A DNA stretch of 64,000 bases from Anaerococcus sp. Marseille-Q7828 (GTDB lineage: Bacteria > Bacillota > Clostridia > Tissierellales > Peptoniphilaceae), in the NCBI RefSeq assembly GCF_949769285.1, contig NZ_OX458331.1, positions 310,001 to 374,000 of the forward strand. Direction: 5' to 3'. The notes beneath the pieces were generated by a model. That model saw nothing but the letters and a program-made list of their open reading frames with translations. It ran no database searches and was not told the DNA's origin. Within the stretch, counting starts at the first letter, position 1; every line of letters starts with the position of its first letter. The translations under genes were made by a program, and so were the position numbers. Shown one piece after another: positions 18,443 to 26,227 of the stretch.

Positions 18443-19563
18443 TAATTTATTCTCATCTGTGTTTTGCTATCAAATAAGTGAATATCATCAAAGTTTACAA
18501 ATAGCTTTATCATATCGCCAGTTTCAATGCCCTTGCATTTGCCTTGGACTTTGATAGCTACTTTATTGTCGCCTTCTTCTTCAATAGATATGCTGCTTTC
18601 CTTATCTTCTGCGTAGATGATTGTTTCATCTCCAAGCATTTCTATGTTGATAACTTTCGCTTCGATATAGTTATCTGGATTGTCAAGATTATTTAAAGAA
18701 AATGCTTCTGGTCTGATGCCTATAATTAATTCATGGTCAGAATTCTCGTAAGTCTTTAGAATATCTTTGGTGTGTTCAGACATTTCTATGGTGTTTCTAC
18801 CAAGTCTCAATTGACCATCTTCAAGCTTTCCACTAAAGAAGTTCATTGGTGGAGCACCGATAAAGTTTGCAACAAATACATTTGATGGATGATCGTAAAT
18901 TTCTTCTGGTGTTCCTACTTGTTGGATATAACCATCTTTCATAACTACGATACGACTAGCCATGGACATGGCTTCTGTTTGGTCGTGAGTTACATAGATA
19001 GTTGTAGTGTCCAATTGGTCGTGGATACGGGCAATTTCAGTTCTCATTTGTCCACGAAGTTTGGCATCTAGGTTACTTAGTGGTTCGTCCATCAAGAATA
19101 TTTCTGCTTCACGAACTATAGCACGTCCTAGGGCAACCCTCTGTCTTTGACCACCAGATAGGGCTGCTGGTTTTCTATCTAGGTATTCTTCTAGTTGGAG
19201 CATCTTTGCTGCTCTTTTTACCTTTTCATCTATGTCTTTTTTATCCTTTTTTTGGAGTTTTAGGCCAAAAGCCATATTTTCATAAACACTCATGTGAGGA
19301 TATAAGGCATAGTTTTGAAATACCATGGCTATGTTTCTATCTTTTGGGCTAACATCATTCATTAGCTTGCCATCTATGTATAGTTCCCCATCAGATATTT
19401 CTTCAAGGCCAGCAATCATACGAAGTGTTGTGGACTTACCGCAACCTGACGGCCCAACGAATACTATAAATTCTCTATCGGCAATATCTAGATTAAAATC
19501 AAAAACAGCTTGGACACCATTTGGATAGATTTTATCTACATTTTTTAAATTTAATGTTGCCAA
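18442..19563 (-). CDS. msmX: MsmX/UgpC-type sugar ABC ATPase
   Basis: A 373-residue ATPase with Walker A GPSGCGKST, Q-loop, LSGGQRQRVALGRA signature, Walker B FLMDEPLSNLDAKLR, switch His in VTHD, and a C-terminal TOBE regulatory domain (about residues 235-373). It powers CUT1-family importers. The start is a TTG at 19563, seven bases after AAGGAGG; no ATG fits. First gene of the importer operon. MsmX proteins often serve several permeases, but two more ATPases are encoded elsewhere in this window, each with its own permeases. Confidence 0.9.
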   Translation of the reverse strand: MATLNLKNVDKIYPNGVQAVFDFNLDIADREFIVFVGPSGCGKSTTLRMIAGLEEISDGELYIDGKLMNDVSPKDRNIAMVFQNYALYPHMSVYENMAFGLKLQKKDKKDIDEKVKRAAKMLQLEEYLDRKPAALSGGQRQRVALGRAIVREAEIFLMDEPLSNLDAKLRGQMRTEIARIHDQLDTTTIYVTHDQTEAMSMASRIVVMKDGYIQQVGTPEEIYDHPSNVFVANFIGAPPMNFFSGKLEDGQLRLGRNTIEMSEHTKDILKTYENSDHELIIGIRPEAFSLNNLDNPDNYIEAKVINIEMLGDETIIYAEDKESSISIEEEGDNKVAIKVQGKCKGIETGDMIKLFVNFDDIHLFDSKTQMRIN

Positions 19564-19637
19564 TTTTCCCTCCTTAACAATTTATATGAAATCTTTTAAA
19601 AGTATATTAAATATTTCTATCCTCTTCTAACACTCTA

Positions 19638-19666
19638 ATTTTAATACATATTGGGAAATATAGCAA
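19638..19666 (-). promoter_or_regulatory. Promoter of the oligosaccharide importer operon
   Basis: On the minus strand TTGCTA (plus 19661-19666) and TAAAAT (plus 19638-19643) are 17 bp apart, about 75 bp upstream of the TTG start. A cre-like site overlaps the -35. Confidence 0.5.
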
Positions 19667-19676
19667 CGTTTTCATA
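19661..19676 (-). promoter_or_regulatory. cre-like CcpA site overlapping the -35
   Basis: The minus strand reads ATGAAAACGTTGCTA, matching the catabolite-response consensus WTGNAANCGNWNNCA except for one base. Binding here would block RNA polymerase. Confidence 0.5.
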
Positions 19677-19723
19677 TATTTAGATAAAAATTTTCACAAA
19701 ATTTATATAAAAATCCGCCAAAT

Positions 19724-19739
19724 ATGTAAACATTTTCAT
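19724..19739. promoter_or_regulatory. Second cre-like site
   Basis: ATGTAAACATTTTCAT matches the cre consensus except that the central CG is CA. It lies 58 bp upstream of the -35, between the manA terminator and the importer promoter. Confidence 0.35.
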
Positions 19740-19744
19740 TATTA

Positions 19745-19787
19745 CTAAAAAATAAACTCCTATTAAGAGCCTTAATAAGAGTTTATT
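19745..19787 (-). terminator. Terminator after manA
   Basis: AATAAACTC-TTATTAAG and CTTAATAG-GAGTTTATT form a long stem with a short loop; TTTTTT follows on the minus strand. The stem starts in the last codons of manA. Confidence 0.75.
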
Positions 19788-20730
19788 TATTGTTAACTAC
19801 ATTTGATTCGACAATAGTCAAATCTCCAGCAAATTCATATGTTGAAACTAAGTTTGTCAATATGAAAAAGTCTCCCTTTTTGATTTGGTATTTTTCCCCA
19901 TCGACATTTAATTCGCCTGCTCCATCGATTACTGCTTCTATGAGATAATCGCTGTCGCGGTTAAGGCTTTTATTGCCCTTTATTTCATATTTTCTCACTT
20001 GGAAAAATTCATTATCGGTAAGTTTTGTAAGTCTTAGGTCGCCATCCACACTTGTTTCAGTTTTGTTGTCAATATCATTAAGCTTGATAGCTTCTATAGA
20101 TTTTTCTATGTGAAGGTCTCTTAAATTGCCATCCTTATCTTTTCTATCGTAGTCGTAGAGTCTATAAGTTATGTCACTTGATTGTTGGATTTCTAGTATT
20201 AGACATCCCTTTTTGATAGCGTGAACTGTTCCTGCTGGTACAAAGAAAAAGTCTCCATTTTTTGCTGGAACTTCCTTTAAAACGTCCTTCCATTTTCTTT
20301 CATTAATAAGCTTTACTGCTTCGTCTTTGTCCTTAGCATTTAGTCCATATATTATGGAAGATTCATTGTCATTTAATATATACCAGCATTCGGTTTTTCC
20401 AAGAGAGTTTTCAAGTCTTTTACCCATCTGATCATCAGGGTGAACTTGAATGGATAAATCTTCTTTGGCGTCGATAATTTTTACCAAAAGTGGGAAAGTT
20501 TCCTCCTTAGGATTGCCAAAAAGTTCTCTATTGTTCTTATATACTTCTATGAGATCTTCTCCAGCTAATTCTCCATTTATGATTAGTGATGGGAATTCTT
20601 CCATGGCTGATACGGCCCAGTATTCTCCAACGCTATCTGATTCTATATCATAGGCAAATTCTTCTTTTAGGCGTTCTCCACCCCAAATCTTATCTACAAA
20701 CTTTCCTTCTAACATTAATACTTTTTGCAT
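19783..20730 (-). CDS. manA: Mannose-6-phosphate isomerase, class I (type ManA)
   Basis: A 315-residue cupin enzyme that interconverts mannose-6-P and fructose-6-P. The zinc-site segment SIQVHPDDQMG (near residue 115), the following Glu in KTECWYIL, and the FFVPAGTVHAI motif are all present. It would bring mannose from the GH38 and GH125 enzymes into glycolysis after phosphorylation. It sits nine bases after a cell-wall carboxypeptidase gene, in a different transcript from the importer but next to it. AAGGAG precedes the ATG. Confidence 0.92.
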   Translation of the reverse strand: MQKVLMLEGKFVDKIWGGERLKEEFAYDIESDSVGEYWAVSAMEEFPSLIINGELAGEDLIEVYKNNRELFGNPKEETFPLLVKIIDAKEDLSIQVHPDDQMGKRLENSLGKTECWYILNDNESSIIYGLNAKDKDEAVKLINERKWKDVLKEVPAKNGDFFFVPAGTVHAIKKGCLILEIQQSSDITYRLYDYDRKDKDGNLRDLHIEKSIEAIKLNDIDNKTETSVDGDLRLTKLTDNEFFQVRKYEIKGNKSLNRDSDYLIEAVIDGAGELNVDGEKYQIKKGDFFILTNLVSTYEFAGDLTIVESNVVNNK

Positions 20731-20739
20731 TTTTTCTCC

Positions 20740-21600
20740 TTATAATCTTTCGAGTATATCCAGAGTATCTTTTATCTGTCCATCTTCTGGATTATCTATA
20801 TCTTCATATGGGGAACCCATAACTACAATGATGTATTCTTTGCCATTTTTGACGCTAAGAGTTGCCCAACATTGGCCAGCTTTATCTGTCGTACCAGATT
20901 TGCCACCGATTATTTCAAAGCCTTCTTCTTGGTATTGGTCAAGTTTTTCAAATACCGTACTTTGCATATATACCCCATAAGGGTGATCTGCTGTTGAAGA
21001 AGAGTTATAATCTTTTCTTGTAAAAATCGCCCTGTAGTCTTCGTTTTGGAGGGCATATTTTAATAGCATGGCCATATCCTTGGCTGATGAATAATGTCCC
21101 AGCTCATCCATCCCATCTGGATTTTGAAAGTGGGTGTTTGCTAATTCCAGTTCCTTTGCCTTGTCATTCATTAACTCTACAAAGCTTATTATTGATCCAG
21201 AAATATTTATGGCTATGGAATTGGCTGCCTCGCCTCCTGATGGGAGCATGGCTCCGTAGAGTAGGTCCCTATAAGTAGTTTGTTCTGCTCCATAAAAACC
21301 TGCCATTGATGCATTTTCTGCTACTAGCTTTTGGTAAGTTTCTGTATCTACTGGTGCTATGGCATTTAGGTCGTTTATTTTTTCTAGACCCAGCAAAACA
21401 GTCATCATTTTTGTAAGAGAAGCCATAGGAAGCTTCTCATTTTCATTTTCTGCCAAAACTTCCCTATCATCAGTCAAATTGTATACATATATAGCCTTGG
21501 AATTGTAGGTATGAACTTCCCTGCTATTATTCCTAAGTATTATAAATAAGGCAATTATCACTAGTGGCAAGGCTAGTATGGCTATGGATTTCTTTTTCAT
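20740..21600 (-). CDS. D-alanyl-D-alanine carboxypeptidase-like, peptidase S11
   Basis: A protein of about 286 residues. A single N-terminal membrane helix (5-22) leads to an extracellular penicillin-binding domain with S61-L-T-K64 as the nucleophile motif, S121-G-G in place of the usual SGN, and K234-S-G in place of KTG. It would trim pentapeptide stems of peptidoglycan. The C-terminal beta-rich PBP5 domain and membrane anchor are absent, so the N-terminal helix is the only anchor. The start is ATG 21600, behind GAAGG; the 26-codon upstream extension overlaps the HIRAN gene and lacks an RBS. Confidence 0.8.
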   Translation of the reverse strand: MKKKSIAILALPLVIIALFIILRNNSREVHTYNSKAIYVYNLTDDREVLAENENEKLPMASLTKMMTVLLGLEKINDLNAIAPVDTETYQKLVAENASMAGFYGAEQTTYRDLLYGAMLPSGGEAANSIAINISGSIISFVELMNDKAKELELANTHFQNPDGMDELGHYSSAKDMAMLLKYALQNEDYRAIFTRKDYNSSSTADHPYGVYMQSTVFEKLDQYQEEGFEIIGGKSGTTDKAGQCWATLSVKNGKEYIIVVMGSPYEDIDNPEDGQIKDTLDILERL

Positions 21601-21667
21601 TTTATACCTTCTATTAATATTATCGTTAATAAAAGTATACAGTATCAAAAATTTTTTTAAAGTATTA

Positions 21668-22063
21668 CTAGTCGTCAAGATATATATAAATTTTTATATT
21701 ATACCAGCTTCCCTTTTTTTCCTTTTCTTTAACCTTGCCATACAAAAGCTTGCCCGCATCCATGAGTCTTGCAAACACTGGATTATCAGCCTTTGGTATG
21801 TAGCCAATCTTAGATCCATCATCTACTTCTACCTTGATGGCTCTTGGATCATATTCATTAGACGCTTCCCTATAAAAAGAAACTCTAGTCCCAATTTCTA
21901 TTTTTTCGGCAAGTTCATCCATATTTTCAATATGACTAGTACCTGCTATGTGGGTTTCAAAAAGAAATATTTGCCTATTAAAAGGCTTTGGAATTACTAA
22001 GCCGCCACCTCCATGAAGTCCGTCTACGACCTTCCCCTTATCTACTTTTTCAATCTTTGACAT
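21668..22063 (-). CDS. HIRAN-domain protein
   Basis: A 131-residue protein in which residues 30-130 form a HIRAN domain: FETHIAGTSHIEN, TRVSFYREASNEYDPRAIKVEV, and IGYIPKADNPVFARLMDAG. In eukaryotic HLTF-type helicases HIRAN binds DNA 3' ends; free-standing bacterial versions are of unknown role. The start is ATG 22063 or a TTG two codons earlier, which is nearer to AAAGGA. It overlaps the upstream J-motif gene by about 14 bp, so the two products are probably made together and may act together. Confidence 0.75.
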   Translation of the reverse strand: MSKIEKVDKGKVVDGLHGGGGLVIPKPFNRQIFLFETHIAGTSHIENMDELAEKIEIGTRVSFYREASNEYDPRAIKVEVDDGSKIGYIPKADNPVFARLMDAGKLLYGKVKEKEKKGSWYNIKIYIYLDD

Positions 22064-22865
22064 TTTCAATAATTTCCTTTAATCTATCTTCTAAATACTT
22101 ATTGGATGTTTTGTAGCTTTCTATCAAATCATCAAGTTCTTTCTTATGATTTTGGGTCTCTTGCGGACTATCTAGCAAGTCCTTATAATTATATGGGTAT
22201 GAATTTTTGATATCTGCAATAGAAGTCTTTATTTTTTCAATTTTTTCCTTAAGGCGTCCTATCTCGGATTTATAGTTTAGCCTATCATCCTCTGCATTGT
22301 AATCATCTGCAAGGACTATTAGCTCGTAGTAAAGGTCTATTATCTCACTCCAGCCATTTTTATAAGCATCCACAACTTTGTAGAAAATTTCAAGTAGCTT
22401 AGGATCTATGGATGGATTTAGGTCTGGGTGGAGCTTTTTCACTAGTTCTTTGTACTTTTTCTTAAAATATATGAATTCTTGACCAGTGATTTTATCATTG
22501 CTAAACCTATCTGCTGCCCAATTAATTTCTTCTAGCTTGACATTTAATTCTTCTATATATTTTTGAAATTCTTTTTCTATATCCCTATCAAGGCGGTTAA
22601 GAAATTCTCTACTAATAGTCTCTTTCCTGTTAAGCTTTGCCTGAAGGACTTCTATTTTTCGGCGAAGTTTCTGATAGCTTAGAGATAATTTTAGAATTTT
22701 ATATTCTTTTGATCCAAACTCTCTGATATATTTAGCTCTGATATTTTCACATTCTATATATATCAAGTTATCTTCTTCAAGTATTAGCCTTTCTAACTCT
22801 TCCCTAAGCCTTTTTACTTCATTTCTATTTTCTAATGAATTTGGAAATTTAATTATACTAGCCAT
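22050..22865 (-). CDS. Coiled-coil protein with a J-domain-like HPD motif
   Basis: A 271-residue charged helical protein. Residues 10-115 and 200-271 are predicted coiled coil. Between them, residues 135-170 read like helix II, loop and helix III of a J domain: KKYKELVKKLHPDLNP with HPD at 146-148, followed by a helix ending DAYKN. J domains stimulate DnaK-type ATPases. There is no G/F region, zinc domain or substrate-binding barrel, so it is not DnaJ. A strong AGGAGG precedes the ATG. Co-transcription with a HIRAN protein hints at a stress or DNA-linked role, which is unproven. Confidence 0.6.
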   Translation of the reverse strand: MASIIKFPNSLENRNEVKRLREELERLILEEDNLIYIECENIRAKYIREFGSKEYKILKLSLSYQKLRRKIEVLQAKLNRKETISREFLNRLDRDIEKEFQKYIEELNVKLEEINWAADRFSNDKITGQEFIYFKKKYKELVKKLHPDLNPSIDPKLLEIFYKVVDAYKNGWSEIIDLYYELIVLADDYNAEDDRLNYKSEIGRLKEKIEKIKTSIADIKNSYPYNYKDLLDSPQETQNHKKELDDLIESYKTSNKYLEDRLKEIIENVKD

Positions 22866-22930
22866 AGATCCCTCCTTTACTTATTAATATAAGATTACCC
22901 AAATTTTAAAAATAGGCAATTTTATCTATA

Positions 22931-22959
22931 TTGACAGTGACATTAGGCTAAAGTATATT
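22931..22959 (+). promoter_or_regulatory. Sigma-A promoter
   Basis: A perfect TTGACA, 17 bp, then TATATT, ending about 84 bp before the start of the small membrane-protein gene. Confidence 0.6.
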
Positions 22960-23042
22960 TTTTTCATCTATAGTAGTAATTACAAACAATCTATTTTTGC
23001 AATTATAACAAAAGCAATTATTAAGGAAACTAGCAAATAATT

Positions 23043-23546
23043 ATGCATACAAATTCAAATAAAAAGACGATTTTATATTTTTTTATAATCCTACTTATCT
23101 TTTTATTCACCTTAAATGGGAATAAAATATTTACGATTAAATATGATGATTTAGAAGCCAAAAACTCCCAAATACTAAAATCAGAAAATATTAACAAGTA
23201 TACTTTAGACGACAAAAAAGAAGCTAATTACAGTGTTGTGTATGCCTATAGATTAAATGATAATAAAGAATATGTATTTATTTATAGTAAATCGTCAATA
23301 TTTAATCTATACCATTTAGATGATAAATTCATTTCTAATGAAGATGAAATAAATACCTTGGCAAGCAACTCTAAATATCACAATCTATTAAAGATTGATA
23401 GATATAAAGATAAAGCTATTATATCTCTGACTCCTAAGAAAAATGAAGATTTTATTTCAAATATTATTTATGCACTACTATCACTAGCTTTAATTATTTT
23501 AATAAACTACGAAATACAGATAAACCGATCTAAAATAAAATCCTAA
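23043..23546 (+). CDS. Hypothetical two-TM protein
   Basis: I do not recognise this 167-residue protein. A hydrophobic helix at residues 9-25 and another at about 142-157 flank a hydrophilic, Lys/Asp/Tyr-rich domain of about 115 residues, which would lie outside the cell if the N-terminus is cytoplasmic. It stands alone between divergent and convergent neighbours, with its own good promoter. The AAGGA closest to the ATG is about 15 bases away, a weak ribosome site. Confidence 0.6.
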   Translation: MHTNSNKKTILYFFIILLIFLFTLNGNKIFTIKYDDLEAKNSQILKSENINKYTLDDKKEANYSVVYAYRLNDNKEYVFIYSKSSIFNLYHLDDKFISNEDEINTLASNSKYHNLLKIDRYKDKAIISLTPKKNEDFISNIIYALLSLALIILINYEIQINRSKIKS

Positions 23547-23575
23547 ATACGATATTAGTCTATAAAAATTAAGTC

Positions 23576-23620
23576 AAAAAAAGCAAGTCTCAAAATCATG
23601 TAAGACTTGCTTTGTTTTTT
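23576..23620. terminator. Bidirectional terminator
   Basis: AAAGCAAGTCT and AGACTTGCTTT form a perfect eleven-pair stem, with an A run on the left and a T run on the right, between two convergent genes. Confidence 0.85.
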
Positions 23621-23624
23621 ACTT

Positions 23625-25475
23625 TTATTTTCCTATATATTCACTAGCATTTTTTGCAGCATTTCTACCAAATACTACTATATCTGTGATTGCGTTGCCA
23701 CCAAGTCTATTTGCTCCGTGAACTCCTCCTGTGACTTCACCTGCTGCATATAGGCCTGGGATTGGGTTGCCATCTTTGTCTATTACTTCAGATTTTGTAT
23801 TTACTTCAACCCCGCCCATGGTGTGGTGGATGCCTGGTGCGATTTGTACTGCGTAATATGGAGCCTTGGATAGGTCACTTGTTACTGTATCCATGCCCTC
23901 ACGACCGAAATCTGGGTCTTGGTTATTTTTTACAATTTCATTCCAGCCTTCTATAGTTTTTGCTATAGTTTCTTCATCACAACCTATTAGTTCAGCCAAG
24001 GCTTTCATGTCACTTGCTTCTTCCAAGTAGCCTTTTTCTGCGTATTTTTGTATAGTTGCTGATTGGTCATACATGCCTTGGTCAACTATTAGCCATGCGT
24101 TTTTGCCATCTTGGTCTAGGATAGCAGCTGATACATTATCTCTTGTTTCTAGTTCGTTGTAGAATCTTTCTCCCTTGCTATTTACAAGGATTGCTCCTTC
24201 TCCACGTAAGCCCTCAGAGATTAGTGAGCCGTTTTTTTGGTAAACTGTTGGGTGGATTTGGATTTGGTCCATATCAATGAAATTTGCACCTATTTCTTCC
24301 AAAAATCCTATAGCATCACCTTCTATTGATTTGGCATTGGTTGATACATAGCCTTCTAGATCAGGATTGTAGTGGGTGATCAAATCCATGTTGCCACCAA
24401 AACCACCACTTGCTATTACTACCGCATCGGCATTTACTGTGATAGAACCATCTTTTGTTTCTGCTTTTACTCCCTTTGCCTTGCCATCTTCCATGATGAC
24501 TTCATTTACCTTGGCATCATATACTATCTCTATACCAAGTTCATTGGCTTTTTGGGTCAATTTGTCTACCAAATATGAACCAACTGGTATAGATTTGCCC
24601 TCGTCATTTAGTGGAGCATGGGTTCTCATCTCACTTTGTCCACCTGTAAATTTCAATTGTTTGAAGATAACTCCGTTTTCTTCAAGCCAGTCAATGGCAT
24701 CAGAAGATTCGCTTGCCAATATATTTACTAGGTCAGGGTTATTTAAGTTTTTGCCACCTTCCATAGTATCTTTTACGAAAAGATCTACTGTATCTGGCAC
24801 ATTTTCTTCTTTTTGTAGGCGGGTTTCTGCGGCATTCATACCTGCTGATGCATAGGCAGTGTTACCACCTGTGATGCCTGCTTTTTCAACAACCATAACA
24901 TCTACACCCTTTTGAGCAAGCTCAATTGCTGTAGAAAGTCCAGCACCACCAGCTCCTACTACTACAACGCTTGTGTCATAAGAATCTTTTTTCTCATCTT
25001 CAAGATCTTCTTTGGCAAGTTTATCAGCATCAATTCCTGCCGTTTGCAAAGCTTCGTCTATGGCTGATAAAAATGCCGCTGAGGAAATAGTTGCTCCAGA
25101 TACCCTATCTACGTCTATGCTATTATAGGTGATTACTCTTTCCCTCATCTTTTCAAGAGCTTGGGATCCTACTGCCTTTGTTTCGTTTTCTGTAGTTTTT
25201 ATGTCAGTTATTACTCCATTTTCAATATCAACAGCCACCTCTATGTCTGATCCATAGCCAGTAGCCTTGCCATTATATGTACCTTGTATGTCTGAATAAT
25301 CAGCTGTTTCTGTTTTATCTTCTGATGTTTCTTCAGTATTTTCTTTTGAAGCTTCGCTTTGTGTCTCTTCGCTTACTTGGCTATCGTTTTTTGTTTCAGT
25401 TTGTGTTTGATTGCCACAAGATGCCAAGCTTAAAGTTAGGGCCAAGGCCATAGCTAAACTTTTAAATTTGTTCAT
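23625..25475 (-). CDS. FMN-binding / FAD-dependent extracellular reductase lipoprotein
   Basis: A 616-residue lipoprotein (LASC lipobox, Cys20; acidic tether to about 60). An FMN_bind domain (about 65-145) carries VSGATISS, the motif at which ApbE-type transferases attach FMN to Thr. A flavocytochrome-c-like FAD domain begins with VVVVGAGGAGLS at about 170 and shows GGNTAYASAGMNA, QIHPT, GLRGEGA, GIHHTMGG and GANRLGGNAI. Relatives reduce fumarate, urocanate or similar acceptors on the cell surface; which acceptor is used here cannot be told. The neighbouring FMN_bind lipoprotein may pass electrons to it. AAGGAGG precedes the ATG. Confidence 0.85.
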   Translation of the reverse strand: MNKFKSLAMALALTLSLASCGNQTQTETKNDSQVSEETQSEASKENTEETSEDKTETADYSDIQGTYNGKATGYGSDIEVAVDIENGVITDIKTTENETKAVGSQALEKMRERVITYNSIDVDRVSGATISSAAFLSAIDEALQTAGIDADKLAKEDLEDEKKDSYDTSVVVVGAGGAGLSTAIELAQKGVDVMVVEKAGITGGNTAYASAGMNAAETRLQKEENVPDTVDLFVKDTMEGGKNLNNPDLVNILASESSDAIDWLEENGVIFKQLKFTGGQSEMRTHAPLNDEGKSIPVGSYLVDKLTQKANELGIEIVYDAKVNEVIMEDGKAKGVKAETKDGSITVNADAVVIASGGFGGNMDLITHYNPDLEGYVSTNAKSIEGDAIGFLEEIGANFIDMDQIQIHPTVYQKNGSLISEGLRGEGAILVNSKGERFYNELETRDNVSAAILDQDGKNAWLIVDQGMYDQSATIQKYAEKGYLEEASDMKALAELIGCDEETIAKTIEGWNEIVKNNQDPDFGREGMDTVTSDLSKAPYYAVQIAPGIHHTMGGVEVNTKSEVIDKDGNPIPGLYAAGEVTGGVHGANRLGGNAITDIVVFGRNAAKNASEYIGK

Positions 25476-25514
25476 TTATCCTCCTTATATTGATAATCCT
25501 ATAACAAATAATAT

Positions 25515-25556
25515 TAAAAAAACAGCTACCTTTGGCTTAAAGGTCAAAGATAGCTA
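25515..25556 (-). terminator. Terminator after the small FMN-binding lipoprotein gene
   Basis: On the minus strand AGCTATCTTTG pairs with CAAAGGTAGCT-like bases with one mismatch, followed by a run of seven T. It separates the two flavoprotein genes into different transcripts. Confidence 0.7.
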
Positions 25557-25568
25557 ATCTTTTACTAA

Positions 25569-25979
25569 TTATTTTGCGTTTGCGATTGCTTCGTCAACTG
25601 CTGCTTTGAATGCTTCAGATGTTACTGTAGCTCCAGATACGTTGTCAACGCCTTCTGTACCGTTAGCTTCAACAACTGCTTTTTCTAGTTCTGGAATAGC
25701 ATCTGCACCAACGCCTTCTGATTCTGTGTGGTCTGTATCGATTGATTCGATTTTTCCATCTTCACCAAAGTGAACTGTTACTTTGATGTCTCCACCGTAA
25801 CCTGCAGCTGTTGCTTCACCTACTTTTGGTGCTGCTTCTTCTGCTGGAACTGTTTCTTCAGTTGTTTCTTCTGTCTTGTCTGCTTCATCAGCAGGTTTTG
25901 CTTCATTTGCATTGTTTCCACAAGCTGCAAATGTGAATGCCATAGCTGCTACTAGGGCAAACTTGTTTAAATTTTTCAT
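25569..25979 (-). CDS. Small FMN-binding lipoprotein
   Basis: A 136-residue lipoprotein (FAAC lipobox, Cys20). After a Glu/Thr/Ala-rich tether comes one FMN_bind domain (about 55-136) ending in VSGATVTSEAFKAAVDEA, the covalent flavinylation motif. It is like the FMN-binding half of its larger neighbour and like PplA-type electron carriers of flavin-based extracellular electron transfer. Its own terminator suggests it is made in excess over the reductase. No ApbE, Ndh2 or quinone genes lie in the window. Confidence 0.85.
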   Translation of the reverse strand: MKNLNKFALVAAMAFTFAACGNNANEAKPADEADKTEETTEETVPAEEAAPKVGEATAAGYGGDIKVTVHFGEDGKIESIDTDHTESEGVGADAIPELEKAVVEANGTEGVDNVSGATVTSEAFKAAVDEAIANAK

Positions 25980-26205
25980 TTTCCTCTCCTATATGTATAC
26001 ATTTAAAATGTATTTATTTTTGCTTTAACTATTAAGTTAATATCACGGTGATTATACTACCAAGTTAATTATTTGCAAGCTTTTCAAGTCTTTAGCCTTA
26101 TAATTGTTACAATTTTTAACTAGTTGATAGTTTTTTCGATCAATCTTATATTCAAGTTTTATTGGATAGGAAGTCATAAAAGAATATCACTAAAATAAGG
26201 ATTGC

Positions 26206-26223
26206 TAAAATCCACAGATTTTA
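26206..26223 (-). terminator. Possible weak terminator after radA
   Basis: TAAAATC, CACA loop, GATTTTA: a perfect seven-pair hairpin immediately after the radA stop, without a clear T run. Confidence 0.3.
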
Positions 26224-26227
26224 TCCA

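Noticed and set aside
19724-19739. Strong call of the second cre-like site as a true CcpA operator
   Set aside because: It lacks the central CG that CcpA sites nearly always keep; it is listed at low confidence only.
21601-21678. 26-residue extension of the S11 carboxypeptidase
   Set aside because: The membrane helix begins right after the internal Met at 21600, which has a GAAGG site; the extension lies partly in the HIRAN gene.
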